DNA of 64,000 bases, taken from contig JAFZUY010000027.1 of the NCBI GenBank assembly GCA_017618075.1, positions 1 to 64,000 of the forward strand. The letters are read 5' to 3'. Positions within the stretch are counted from its first letter, which is position 1, and each line of letters starts with the position of its first letter. The notes beneath the pieces are model-generated. The model searched no databases. It was not told the DNA's origin and worked only from the letters and a program-made list of their open reading frames with translations. The DNA comes from Lachnospiraceae bacterium. GTDB lineage: Bacteria > Bacillota > Clostridia > Lachnospirales > Lachnospiraceae. Position numbers and translations under genes: made by a program. This document shows positions 25,891-36,388 of the stretch, piece after piece.

Positions 25891-26949
25891 TTATTTTACT
25901 ATCTCTCTAAGTGCTTCAAACAAAGCCTTCATTTCTTCGTCTGTTCCGATTGAAATTCGAAGATAATTGTCTATTCTGGGAATACTGAAATGACGAACCA
26001 GTATTCCTTTTTCTCTTAAGGCTTTGTAGATATCGTTTGCGTTAACCTTGGGATGTGTTACAAACACAAAGTTTGCGCTGCTTTCGGGGAATGAAAAGCC
26101 CAATTTCTTAAACTCTTCTACACTCCACTCTCTTGTTTTAATAACCTTGTCGCAGCATTCTCTGAAATATTTTTCATCCTTTAAAACCGCAGATGCAAGT
26201 CTTAATGAAGGCTCATTCATTGTATAGGAGTTGATTGAGAACTTAATTGCTTTAACCTTTGCAATAAGCTCTGCGCTCGCAAATGCCATACCTATACGAA
26301 GACCTGCAAGATTTCTTGATTTGGAATATGTCTGAGTTACGATTAAATTATCGTACTTGTTTATCAGAGATACAGCCGATTCTGCGCCGAAATCAACATA
26401 TGCTTCATCCACTATAACAATCGAATCCCTGTTGAATTTAAGCACTTCTTCAATCTGACTTAAAGGCAGAGCCTTACCTGTCGGTGCGTTGGGATTGGCG
26501 ATTACTATTCCGCCGTTCTCTTTTCTGTAATCGTTAATATCGATTGAAAGATCTTCTTTTACGGGAACAAGTTCCTTGGGAAATCCCGCAAACTCAGCCC
26601 ATACCTCATAAAAGGAATAAGTGATATCAGCAAAAAGTACGGGAAGCTTTGAGTGGAAAAATGTCAGGAACAATGTGCATATTACATCATCAGATCCTAC
26701 ACCTGTGAAAATCTGCTCTCTGGGAAGTCCCATATATTCGCTTAATGCTTCCTCAAGCGCATCACAGTTAGGCTTCGGATATCTTCTTAAACAGTCGTAA
26801 TCCTCGGCCAGTTTTTTTAACTCATCCTTTACAACGCCCGAGGGAGGATAAGGATTTTCGTTTGTATTAAGTTTAATAAGATTTTCAATCTTGGGCTGTT
26901 CTCCCGGAATATACGGGGTAACGTTTCTTACGTATTCTCTCCAGTTCAC
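25891..26949 (-). CDS. hisC: Histidinol-phosphate aminotransferase
   Basis: PLP-dependent class II aminotransferase that converts imidazole-acetol phosphate to histidinol phosphate. At 352 aa it is the normal length. Visible motifs: LNTNENPYPPS (about 27-37), ANPNAPTGK (151-159), DEAYVDF (181-187), the PLP lysine in TYSKSRNLAGLRIG (Lys210) and the C-terminal YLRISIGT. The start is GTG at 26949 with GAGGTGAAATAA in front. hisF and hisH lie 29 kb away, so the pathway is split; nothing here suggests a full his operon. Confidence 0.93.
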   Translation of the reverse strand: MNWREYVRNVTPYIPGEQPKIENLIKLNTNENPYPPSGVVKDELKKLAEDYDCLRRYPKPNCDALEEALSEYMGLPREQIFTGVGSDDVICTLFLTFFHSKLPVLFADITYSFYEVWAEFAGFPKELVPVKEDLSIDINDYRKENGGIVIANPNAPTGKALPLSQIEEVLKFNRDSIVIVDEAYVDFGAESAVSLINKYDNLIVTQTYSKSRNLAGLRIGMAFASAELIAKVKAIKFSINSYTMNEPSLRLASAVLKDEKYFRECCDKVIKTREWSVEEFKKLGFSFPESSANFVFVTHPKVNANDIYKALREKGILVRHFSIPRIDNYLRISIGTDEEMKALFEALREIVK

Positions 26950-26993
26950 TTATTTCACCTCATCAGTCAGTTTTGCCGAAACCGTTTCTTTGG

Positions 26994-27212
26994 CTATTCA
27001 TCTAAGATTTCCTGGTATTCGGCATCTTTCGCATCTGCATCGGAATGAAAGGCATCAAGTGCGTCCTGAGCCTTATCTTCCTGCGAAGCCATACCTTCAA
27101 CGGTATTTGCGGCATCTTCTGCAGGATTGCTGCAGCTGCAGCCTGTAACGGGCATTATAAAACTTGCGCATACAAGCAGACTTAATAAAAAGTATTTGAA
27201 ATTTTTCTTCAT
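26994..27212 (-). CDS. Small predicted lipoprotein, 72 aa
   Basis: I start this gene at the ATG at 27212 (GGAGATTTTT in front), not further upstream inside purL. It has a lysine-rich n-region, a hydrophobic core and the lipobox VTGC with Cys25 as the likely lipidated residue. The mature part is 47 residues, acidic and Ala-rich (EDAANTVEG, AQDALDAFHSDADAK), probably helical. It lies 34 bases after the purL stop and 44 before hisC. No known family recognised. A surface lipoprotein is secure as a class; the role is unknown. Confidence 0.75.
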   Translation of the reverse strand: MKKNFKYFLLSLLVCASFIMPVTGCSCSNPAEDAANTVEGMASQEDKAQDALDAFHSDADAKDAEYQEILDE

Positions 27213-27246
27213 AAAAATCTCCGTTCTTTTAAAGACCAAAGTAAAA

Positions 27247-30200
27247 TTACTTAAAGTACTTAACACCCGATTCGAAGATCTTAAGATCCTGCTCGCCGTA
27301 AATGTTGATTGCAACACCGTTGTCACGACGCTCTGCATGAGCCATCTTGCCGAGTACTCTGCCGTCGGGTGATGTGATACCTTCGATGGATTCGAATGAA
27401 CCGTTGATGTTGTACTCTTCATCCATGCTTACATTACCGAAGTTGTCGCAGTATCTTGTAGCTACCTGGCCGTTTGCAAAGAGTTTCTCGATTAAGTCCT
27501 TGGGTGCTACGAATCTTCCTTCACCGTGTGAAGCGGGTGATGTGTAAACTCCGTCAAGCTCTGCCAACTGAAGCCAGGGAGACTTGTTGGATACAACCTT
27601 TGTATAAGCCATCTTGGAGATGTGACGGTTGATTGTATTGAATGTAAGTGTAGCGGAATTTTCATCCTGGCCTGTAATCTTTCCGTTAGGTACAAGACCG
27701 AGTTTGATAAGAGCCTGGAAACCGTTACAGATACCGAGTGCAAGACCGTCTCTGTTGTCAAGTAAGTCTGTTACAGCTTCTTTGATTGCTTCATTCTGGA
27801 AAGCTGTAGCGAAGAACTTGGCTGAACCGTCGGGTTCGTCACCTGCGGAGAATCCGCCGGGGAACATGATGATCTGTGCGTTCTTAATTTCTTTTACGTA
27901 TTCGTCCACACTTTCCTTAATCATAGCTGAATTAAGGTTTCTGAATATCTTTGTTGTTACGGTTGCGCCTGCTCTCTCAAATGCTCTCGTTGAATCGTAT
28001 TCGCAGTTTGTACCGGGGAATACGGGAATAAATACATGGGGCTTTGCAACCTTGTTCTTGCAGATATATACGCTTTCAGCCTTGTATGAAGGTCTGTCAA
28101 GTTTTGTATAATCTTCTGTAACTCTTGAGTGGAATACCTTTTCAAGAGGTTTCTTGTATGACGCAAGAACATCGTCAAGGCTGACCTTAACCGAATTGAT
28201 TTCGATGTCTTTGTCTGTTACATTACCGATTGTTGTAGCGAATTCATCGTTAATTGCTTCAGTCATTTCGCAAAGGATGCTGCCCATCTCATTTGAGAAA
28301 AGTGACTTAACATCTGCTACGTCAATCTTTACTCCGAGACCGTTACCGAAGGCCATCTTAGCGGCTGCGGGAACGATGCCGTATGCATCTGTAACATATG
28401 CAGAAACGATTTTCTTATCTTTTATGAGTTTTGCAACTTCATCGTAAAGAGCAAGTACCTTGTCAAATACAGGGATTGAATTCTCGTCCTTCGGAATTCT
28501 GAAAATAACAAGTGAGTTGCCTGCTTTCTTAAGTTCGGGTGTGATAACTTCGTCGTTCTTTGCAACGTCAACTGCGAAAGAAACGAGTGTGGGCGGAACG
28601 TCGATATCCTGGAATGTTCCGGACATTGAGTCCTTACCGCCGATTGAAGGAAGTCCGTAAGCCATCTGTGCCTTAAATGCTCCAAGGAGTGCTGCGAAAG
28701 GCTGACTCCATCTTGAAGGAACTTCGCTCATTCTTCTAAAGTATTCCTGGAATGTAAATCTGATCTTGTTTACATCACCGCCTGCTGCGCAAATCTTACT
28801 CATGGATTCTGTTACGGCGTAAATTGCACCGTGGTAAGGTGACCATGAAGAAAGATAAGGATCGAAGCCGTAGCTCATCATTGTAACCGCATCGGATTTG
28901 CCCTTCATAACGGGAACCTTTGCAACCATTGTCTGGATTTCCGTGAGCTGGTTGGCACCGCCGTAAGGCATAAGAACCGTACCTGCACCGATGGATGAGT
29001 CAAACATTTCTACGAGACCCTTCTGTGAACAGGTGTTAAGGTCTGCAACACTTTCGATAACTGCGGTCTTAATATCATTGTTGGCAAGAGCTTCTTCAAC
29101 CTTTTTGTTGGCTGCCTTGTCAAAATAATTGTCTGCTTTGCTCGGTGATTCAACTTCTACATTTGTAGCCTGATGAGCACCGTTTGTGTTAAGGAATTCT
29201 CTCTTGATATTAACGATTTCTTTGCCTCTCCAGACAAGTACAAGTCTGGGATCTTCGGTAACATCCGCAACCTTGATTGCTTCAAGGTTTTCTTCCTCAG
29301 CATATTTAAGGAACTGGTCAAGATCCTTGGGATCGAGAACTACTGCCATTCTTTCCTGTGATTCGGAAATGGAAAGTTCTGTTCCGTCAAGACCTTCGTA
29401 TTTCTTGGGTACAAGGTCAAGGTTAACTCTTAAGCCGTCTGCAAGTTCACCGATAGCTACGGAAACACCGCCTGCACCAAAGTCATTACATTTCTTTATA
29501 AGTGCGGAAACTTCTTCTCTTCTGAAGAGTCTCTGAATCTTTCTTTCTGTAGGAGGATTACCTTTCTGTACTTCTGCACCGCAGGTCTCTATTGACTGAA
29601 CGGTATGTACCTTTGAAGAACCTGTTGCACCGCCACAACCATCTCTACCTGTTCTTCCTCCTAAAAGAACGATAACATCGCCGGGATCTGAAGTCTCACG
29701 AATTACGGCACGTCTGGGAGCTGCGCCCATAACTGCACCGATTTCCATTCTCTTTGCAACATAGTTGGGATGGTAAATTTCTTTTACGAGACCGGTTGCA
29801 AGACCAATCTGGTTACCGTATGATGAATAACCTGCTGCTGCACCGCGGACAAGCTTCTTCTGTGAAAGCTTACCCTTAAGAGTCTCGTTAACCGAAACTG
29901 TAGGATCTGCGGCACCTGTAACTCTCATTGCCTGATATACGTATGTTCTTCCTGACAACGGGTCACGGATTGCACCGCCAAGACATGTAGCAGCGCCACC
30001 GAAGGGTTCGATTTCTGTAGGATGGTTGTGTGTCTCATTCTTAAAGTTGATAAGCCACTCTTCGTTTACAACCTTACCGTCTTCGTATTCAACATCGATG
30101 GGAACAACGATTGAACAAGCGTTAATCTCATCGGATTTTTCCATATCTTCGAGCTTGCCGTCTTTTTTAAGCTTTTTCATAGCCATGAGGGCAAGGTCCA

Positions 30201-31026
30201 TAAGGCATACATACTTCTTGGAGTTGTCGCCGTATACGTCTTTTCTAGTTGAAAGATATTCATTGTATGTATCTTCAAGAACGCCTGCATAGTCGCCCGC
30301 AAGGAACTTAACATTCTCAAGTTCTGTGGAGAATGTGGTATGGCGGCAGTGGTCTGACCAGTATGTATCAAGTACTTTAATTTCAGTAAATGTCGGATTT
30401 CTTTTTTCGTCATTTGCAAAATACTCTCTGATAAAAGCAAAATCCTTATATGTCATAGCAAGTCCGAGTGAATCATAAAGTTTCTTAAATTCATCTTCGG
30501 GCATTGTCGTAAAGTTTTCAAATACAGAAACATCATCGGGTGTTGCGAATACGCTCTGTAATGTCTCGGGCTTTTCAATCGAAGCTTCTCTCGAATCAAC
30601 GGGGTTGATGCAGTAAGCTTTAATCTTTTCAAACTCATCATCACTTACACTGCCTTCAAGCACATATGTAATTGCTGTCTGAATTGTAGGATTCTCTTCT
30701 GCGTTTAAGAACTGAACGCACTGAACTGCTGAGTCCGCTCTCTGATCGTACTGACCGGGAAGGTACTCTACACTGAAAATCTTATCTGTAGGATTTGTAT
30801 CAAATTTCTCCAGATAGTAATTATCTACGGGAGGCTCCGAGAATACAGTCTTGCAAGCCTTTTCAAATATTTCGTCTGAGATATTCTCAACATCATAACG
30901 TATCAAATATCTAACGCCTGTTACACTTGAGATTCCAAGGTATCCCTTAATGTCATTAAAGAGTTCCTTTGCCTTTACCGCATAATCGGGCTTTTTTTCT
31001 ACATAGATTCGTCTAACTGTACTCAT
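27247..31026 (-). CDS. purL: Phosphoribosylformylglycinamidine synthase, single-chain form
   Basis: Fourth step of purine synthesis: FGAR + Gln + ATP to FGAM. At 1259 aa it is the long, fused form, with an N-terminal PurS-like domain, two AIRS-type ATP-grasp-like halves, and a C-terminal class I glutaminase domain from about residue 997. The glutaminase triad is visible as Cys1100 (LGICNGFQ), His1230 and Glu1232 (MAHAER). The ATG at 31026 has GGAGGAAAAAG. Other pur genes are not in the window. The 110 bases upstream are GC-rich with no purine riboswitch that I could recognise. The domain layout resembles the Clostridial variant of the long PurL. Confidence 0.96.
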   Translation of the reverse strand: MSTVRRIYVEKKPDYAVKAKELFNDIKGYLGISSVTGVRYLIRYDVENISDEIFEKACKTVFSEPPVDNYYLEKFDTNPTDKIFSVEYLPGQYDQRADSAVQCVQFLNAEENPTIQTAITYVLEGSVSDDEFEKIKAYCINPVDSREASIEKPETLQSVFATPDDVSVFENFTTMPEDEFKKLYDSLGLAMTYKDFAFIREYFANDEKRNPTFTEIKVLDTYWSDHCRHTTFSTELENVKFLAGDYAGVLEDTYNEYLSTRKDVYGDNSKKYVCLMDLALMAMKKLKKDGKLEDMEKSDEINACSIVVPIDVEYEDGKVVNEEWLINFKNETHNHPTEIEPFGGAATCLGGAIRDPLSGRTYVYQAMRVTGAADPTVSVNETLKGKLSQKKLVRGAAAGYSSYGNQIGLATGLVKEIYHPNYVAKRMEIGAVMGAAPRRAVIRETSDPGDVIVLLGGRTGRDGCGGATGSSKVHTVQSIETCGAEVQKGNPPTERKIQRLFRREEVSALIKKCNDFGAGGVSVAIGELADGLRVNLDLVPKKYEGLDGTELSISESQERMAVVLDPKDLDQFLKYAEEENLEAIKVADVTEDPRLVLVWRGKEIVNIKREFLNTNGAHQATNVEVESPSKADNYFDKAANKKVEEALANNDIKTAVIESVADLNTCSQKGLVEMFDSSIGAGTVLMPYGGANQLTEIQTMVAKVPVMKGKSDAVTMMSYGFDPYLSSWSPYHGAIYAVTESMSKICAAGGDVNKIRFTFQEYFRRMSEVPSRWSQPFAALLGAFKAQMAYGLPSIGGKDSMSGTFQDIDVPPTLVSFAVDVAKNDEVITPELKKAGNSLVIFRIPKDENSIPVFDKVLALYDEVAKLIKDKKIVSAYVTDAYGIVPAAAKMAFGNGLGVKIDVADVKSLFSNEMGSILCEMTEAINDEFATTIGNVTDKDIEINSVKVSLDDVLASYKKPLEKVFHSRVTEDYTKLDRPSYKAESVYICKNKVAKPHVFIPVFPGTNCEYDSTRAFERAGATVTTKIFRNLNSAMIKESVDEYVKEIKNAQIIMFPGGFSAGDEPDGSAKFFATAFQNEAIKEAVTDLLDNRDGLALGICNGFQALIKLGLVPNGKITGQDENSATLTFNTINRHISKMAYTKVVSNKSPWLQLAELDGVYTSPASHGEGRFVAPKDLIEKLFANGQVATRYCDNFGNVSMDEEYNINGSFESIEGITSPDGRVLGKMAHAERRDNGVAINIYGEQDLKIFESGVKYFK

Positions 31027-31136
31027 CTTTTTCCTCCGTAATAAATATATTTATAAGTTTGAATAAATTTCTTTATAAGCGTGCCCGCGGTGTATTGCGT
31101 GGTCGCCGCTCCCCCATTTCCTTGGCTGCCCGCTTT

Positions 31137-31886
31137 TTACAGTACCTTTGCCAAAAACTGTTTAAGTCGTTCGGACTTGGGGTTGTCGAAGAACTCGGCT
31201 GCAGGGCCTTCTTCTTCGATGAAGCCGTCTGCCATAAAGATAACGCGGTTTGCGATTTCTTTGGCGAATGCGATTTCGTGGGTAACGACTACCATGGTCA
31301 TATTTTCTTTTGCAAGTTCACGCATTACTTCGAGAACTTCGCCTACCATCTCGGGATCGAGTGCGGATGTGGGCTCGTCAAAAAGCATTACATCGGGTTT
31401 CATGCAAAGTGCACGAACAATTGCGATACGCTGCTTCTGGCCGCCTGAGAGCTGATTCGGATATGCCTTAGCTCTGTCTGCAAGTCCTACTCTCTCCAAA
31501 AGTTTCATAGCTTCTTCTTCGGCTTCTGCCTTGGATTTACCCTGAAGCTTTATAGGTCCCAAAGTAAGGTTTTTTAATACCGTCATATGAGGGAATAAAT
31601 TAAACTGCTGGAATACCATTCCCATTTTCTGACGATGTTTGTTGATGTCTGTTTTCTTGTCGGTGATATCAATTCCTTCAAAAAGAATCGTTCCGCCTGT
31701 GGGTTCCTCCAGTCTGTTAAGACAGCGTAAAAATGTGGATTTACCGGAACCTGAAGGACCTACCACGAATATAACATCACCTTTGTAAATATCTATCGAT
31801 ACTCCGTTAAGAGCGTGTAAATCGTCAAAATGTTTTGAAAGATTGTCAACACTTATAAGGAGCTGTTTTTCGTTATTATCGCTCAC
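31137..31886 (-). CDS. Polar amino-acid ABC transporter, ATPase (GlnQ type)
   Basis: ATPase of an uptake transporter. Walker [10 protein letters not shown] (about 43-51), Q-loop [11 protein letters not shown], signature LSGGQKQR, Walker B VMLFDEP, switch HEIAFA. 249 aa, the usual length for GlnQ/HisP proteins. The start is GTG at 31886, overlapping the permease gene by 11 bases, with AGGAGG upstream; this argues for translational coupling. Together with the permease and binding protein it forms a three-gene operon downstream of groEL. The substrate is probably a polar amino acid such as glutamine or cystine; it cannot be narrowed down from the sequence. Confidence 0.93.
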   Translation of the reverse strand: MSDNNEKQLLISVDNLSKHFDDLHALNGVSIDIYKGDVIFVVGPSGSGKSTFLRCLNRLEEPTGGTILFEGIDITDKKTDINKHRQKMGMVFQQFNLFPHMTVLKNLTLGPIKLQGKSKAEAEEEAMKLLERVGLADRAKAYPNQLSGGQKQRIAIVRALCMKPDVMLFDEPTSALDPEMVGEVLEVMRELAKENMTMVVVTHEIAFAKEIANRVIFMADGFIEEEGPAAEFFDNPKSERLKQFLAKVL

Positions 31887-32562
31887 TGCTTCTCAACCTC
31901 CTCTCCAATTTCTTAAGAAGGAATGATAAAAGCATTACTATGCCTAAATAAATTGCGGCAACGGATAAAAGAGGAATAAACGGACTGTAAGTCTGACTTC
32001 TTATGATGTCCGCTCCTTTTGTTAAATCTTCGAGTGCTATATAACCTGCAACCGAAGTCTCTTTTAGGAGAACTATGAACTCGTTGCCGAGTGCGGGAAG
32101 TACATTCTTAAAGGCCTGCGGAATTATGATATGCCACATGGTCTGAATGTAATTAAATCCGAGAGATCTTCCTGCTTCCATCTGTCCCGGATCTATGGAC
32201 ATAATTCCGCTTCGGATTATTTCCGCAACGTACGCGCCGGAGTTGATACCGAACGCTACAATAGCGACAAAAACTTTGTCAATTCGAACAGATCCGAAGA
32301 TAACAAAATAAATAATCAAAAGCTGAACTACAACGGGAGTTCCTCTTATAACCGTCAGATAAATATTCGCCAGAAAATTGAGTATTATAAGCTTTCCCGT
32401 CTTTTCATAAGTCGAACGGATTATTGCTACGACAAAGCCGATAGCGATACCGATTAAAACGGCAAAGAGAGTTACTCTCAGAGTAACTCCCAAACCGTTT
32501 ACAATGTATTTCCATCTGTTGTCTTTTATGAAGTTTAAATAAAAACCATCAAAAAACGCCAT
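31876..32562 (-). CDS. Polar amino-acid ABC transporter, permease
   Basis: Integral membrane subunit, 228 aa, with the HEAA-type N-terminal segment [24 protein letters not shown] and about five helices. The EAA coupling motif is visible at about 131-152 as [22 protein letters not shown], here abbreviated to its key residues EAGRSLG and IIIPQA. The ATG at 32562 follows AGGTGTTCAT. It sits eight bases after the binding-protein stop and overlaps the ATPase start, so the order is binding protein, permease, ATPase in one transcript. Confidence 0.92.
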   Translation of the reverse strand: MAFFDGFYLNFIKDNRWKYIVNGLGVTLRVTLFAVLIGIAIGFVVAIIRSTYEKTGKLIILNFLANIYLTVIRGTPVVVQLLIIYFVIFGSVRIDKVFVAIVAFGINSGAYVAEIIRSGIMSIDPGQMEAGRSLGFNYIQTMWHIIIPQAFKNVLPALGNEFIVLLKETSVAGYIALEDLTKGADIIRSQTYSPFIPLLSVAAIYLGIVMLLSFLLKKLERRLRSSER

Positions 32563-32570
32563 ATGAACAC

Positions 32571-33302
32571 CTAGTTGTCGGCAGAAATGTATTTGGCCAC
32601 AATCTCATCAAGCTTACCGGAATCCTTTAATTTCTTAATAGCTGCATTTACGTCGTTAAGTAACTTATCGTTGTCCTTAGCGATTGCAATTGCATATTCC
32701 TCGTAGGTAAATGCTTCGTCAACAATCTTTAAGCCGTCGTTCTGTGATACATAAACCTTTGCGGGCTCGTTGTCGATAATAACCGCATCGATTTTGCCCT
32801 GAAGAAGTGCCTGAACTGCTTCAAATCCCTTGTTGTAACGTTCAAGTGTTGCATCTTCAATGTCTTCGGCATAAATGTCGCCTGTTGTACCAAGCTGAAC
32901 ACCGATTGTCTTGCCGACTAAATCGTCGGGTGAAGTAATATCGGAATCATCTTTTATGATGATAACCTGAGCTGCAGTTGCATAAGGATCTGAGAAGTTG
33001 ATGTTTTTAAGTCTGTCTTCCGTGATTGTAAGACCTGCTGCTCCCAAATCTGCTTTTCCTGTATATACAGAAGTGATAACCGAATCGAATGCCATATCCT
33101 CAATAACGAGTTCTTTCCCTAACTCATCAGCGATTGCCTGGCAGATTTCAACGTCTATTCCTACTATTTTGTCCCCTTCATGAAACTCGTAAGGAGGAAA
33201 CTCTGCGTTTGTTGCCATAACGAGTTCATCTTTTTTTGACGTACAAGCCGCAAGTGAAGCAATCATAAGTAAACCTGCAGCTAAGCATAAAAACTTTTTC
33301 AT
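32571..33302 (-). CDS. Polar amino-acid ABC transporter, substrate-binding lipoprotein, 243 aa
   Basis: Cluster-3 (SBP_bac_3) binding protein. I place the start at the ATG at 33302 (AGAGGTGATTTC in front): it gives a normal lipoprotein signal MKKFLCLAAGLLMIASLAAC with lipobox LAAC, while the upstream extension lies inside groEL. The mature protein has the family motifs EFPPYEF, GIDVEICQAIADELGK, DLGAAGLTITEDR and FSDPYATAAQVI. It captures the substrate outside the membrane for the permease and ATPase downstream. The gene starts 31 bases after the groEL stop with no clear terminator, so it may partly be read through from the chaperonin operon. Confidence 0.93.
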   Translation of the reverse strand: MKKFLCLAAGLLMIASLAACTSKKDELVMATNAEFPPYEFHEGDKIVGIDVEICQAIADELGKELVIEDMAFDSVITSVYTGKADLGAAGLTITEDRLKNINFSDPYATAAQVIIIKDDSDITSPDDLVGKTIGVQLGTTGDIYAEDIEDATLERYNKGFEAVQALLQGKIDAVIIDNEPAKVYVSQNDGLKIVDEAFTYEEYAIAIAKDNDKLLNDVNAAIKKLKDSGKLDEIVAKYISADN

Positions 33303-33333
33303 GAAATCACCTCTCTGTCGAATTTTCGACTTT

Positions 33334-34989
<1,656 letters not shown>

Positions 34990-35274
34990 TTATTCTACTA
35001 TAGCAAGAATATCCGACTGTTTTACGATGATAACTTCTTCGTCATCAATCTTAACTTCGGTTCCCGAGTATTTGGAGTAGATTACCTGATCGCCAACCTT
35101 AACTTCCATTTTTACTTCTTTGCCGTCTGCAAGGATTCCGGGGCCTACTGCAATAACCTCAGCCTGCTGGGGTTTCTCTTTGTTCTGACCGGGGATCACG
35201 ATGCCTGACTTTGTGGTCTCTTCTGCGATTAACTGCTTCAATACAACTCTGTCGCCTAATGGAACTAACTTCAT
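34990..35274 (-). CDS. groES: 10 kDa co-chaperonin GroES
   Basis: 94 aa, usual length. Motifs: LVPLGDRVVLKQ at the N-terminus, the mobile loop (ETTKSGIVIPG, about 19-29), VGPG and GDQVIYSKYSGTEV. It caps GroEL during folding. The ATG at 35274 has AGGAGGATACAATT. Only 27 bases separate it from the stop of pseB, too little for a separate sigma-A promoter, which supports co-transcription with the dehydratase. Confidence 0.98.
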   Translation of the reverse strand: MKLVPLGDRVVLKQLIAEETTKSGIVIPGQNKEKPQQAEVIAVGPGILADGKEVKMEVKVGDQVIYSKYSGTEVKIDDEEVIIVKQSDILAIVE

Positions 35275-35301
35275 AATTGTATCCTCCTTAAAATTTTAGC
35301 T

Positions 35302-36300
35302 TTATTTTAACGTATTTAATCTCTCTCTGATTTCCTCAACGGTAAGCCACCAGGTATTGTTGCCCGATGAATATGAAAATCCTTCTTCAACCTTTTTGCC
35401 TTCGTTTGAAGGAAGCATTCTCTTTGCGAAAATCATCTGAGGGTATACGATGAAATGCTTGTCAAATTCGTATGTTGTGAAAGAATCCTCTGTGGTAATC
35501 ATTATCTCGTGAAGCTTTTCGCCTTCTCTGATGCCGACTTCCTTTTTGGAACAGCCGGGAAGCATTGCCTCAGCAAGATCGGTGATCTTAAAAGAAGGAA
35601 TCTTTGAAATAAATGTTTCGCCGCCCTTTGATTCGTTAAGAGCTTTGATTACAAGTTCTACACCTTCTTCGAGAGAAATCCAGAATCTTGTCATTCTGAA
35701 ATCTGTGATGGGAAGTTCCGTAGCGCCCTTGTCGATTAAATCCTTGAAGAAAGGAATAACCGAACCGCGGCTGCCTGCTACGTTACCGTAACGAACGATC
35801 GAGAAACAGATATCCTTTTCGCCTACATATGAGTTGGCTGCTATGAAAAGTTTGTCGGAAACAAGTTTTGTACCGCCGTAAAGATTTACGGGGTTAACTG
35901 CCTTGTCTGTGGAAAGAGCAACTACTTTTTTAACGCCCGAATCAAGTGCAGCATCAATTACATTCTGCGCTCCGTGAATATTTGTCTTGATTGCTTCCTG
36001 AGGGTTGTATTCGCATGCGGGAACCTGCTTTAAGGCTGCAGCATGAATAACAAAATCAACGCCCTCCATCGCGCGTTTTAATCTGTCTTTATCTCTGACA
36101 TCACCTATGAAAAATCTGAGTTTTGAAAACTTGTCGGGAAATTCCTTTTTGAAATCATTCTGCATGATGAACTGTTTAAATTCGTCACGTGAATAAATGA
36201 TAATTTTCTTAGGATCGTAATTGTTTAAAACATACTTTGTAAAGGCCTTACCAAACGAACCCGTACCGCCGGTAAGAAGGATAACTTTGTCGTTTAACAT
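35302..36300 (-). CDS. pseB: UDP-N-acetylglucosamine 4,6-dehydratase, PseB type
   Basis: Extended short-chain dehydrogenase that inverts/dehydrates UDP-GlcNAc in the first step to pseudaminic acid or related 2,4,6-deoxy sugars. 332 aa. Nucleotide-binding GGTGSFG (11-17); the catalytic set of the PseB subgroup appears as Asp132-Lys133 (LSTDKAVNP) with Tyr141 and Lys145 (YGGTK). Late residues RMTRFWI and GEKLHEIM are family-typical. No pseC, pseF or flagellin genes are in the window, so the sugar may instead decorate surface proteins or capsule. A strong promoter lies 55 bases upstream. It leads a transcript that seems to include groES and groEL. Confidence 0.9.
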   Translation of the reverse strand: MLNDKVILLTGGTGSFGKAFTKYVLNNYDPKKIIIYSRDEFKQFIMQNDFKKEFPDKFSKLRFFIGDVRDKDRLKRAMEGVDFVIHAAALKQVPACEYNPQEAIKTNIHGAQNVIDAALDSGVKKVVALSTDKAVNPVNLYGGTKLVSDKLFIAANSYVGEKDICFSIVRYGNVAGSRGSVIPFFKDLIDKGATELPITDFRMTRFWISLEEGVELVIKALNESKGGETFISKIPSFKITDLAEAMLPGCSKKEVGIREGEKLHEIMITTEDSFTTYEFDKHFIVYPQMIFAKRMLPSNEGKKVEEGFSYSSGNNTWWLTVEEIRERLNTLK

Positions 36301-36354
36301 TCTTCTTGTTCCTTTCGGATTTTACTGTTCTGAATCAGTCCGCAACAGACATAT

Positions 36355-36384
36355 ATTATAGCATAAAACGGGCATTTGTGTAAA
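36355..36384 (-). promoter_or_regulatory. Sigma-A promoter of pseB-groES-groEL
   Basis: TTTACA (36379-36384), 18-base spacer, consensus TATAAT (36355-36360) on the minus strand, between the GLUG protein stop and the pseB ATG. No CIRCE or other inverted repeat is visible near it. Confidence 0.8.
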
Positions 36385-36388
36385 TAGA

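Noticed and set aside
26994..27422. Long form of the small lipoprotein (142 aa) starting inside purL
   Set aside because: The extension overlaps purL coding sequence and places the lipoprotein signal in the middle. The ATG at 27212 has a good ribosome site and gives a normal signal peptide.
31027..31136. Riboswitch or terminator between purL and the ABC operon
   Set aside because: GC-rich, with a weak GCGGTG/CGCCGC pairing but no T tail and no recognisable purine-riboswitch core. I see nothing firm in it.
33317..33330. Hairpin GTCGAA/TTCGAC between groEL and the binding-protein gene as terminator
   Set aside because: The T run is on the plus-strand side, the stem is only six bp, and the minus-strand transcript would not use it.
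35275..35301. CIRCE/HrcA operator before groES
   Set aside because: The 27-base gap holds only the ribosome-binding site and no TTAGCACTC inverted repeat.
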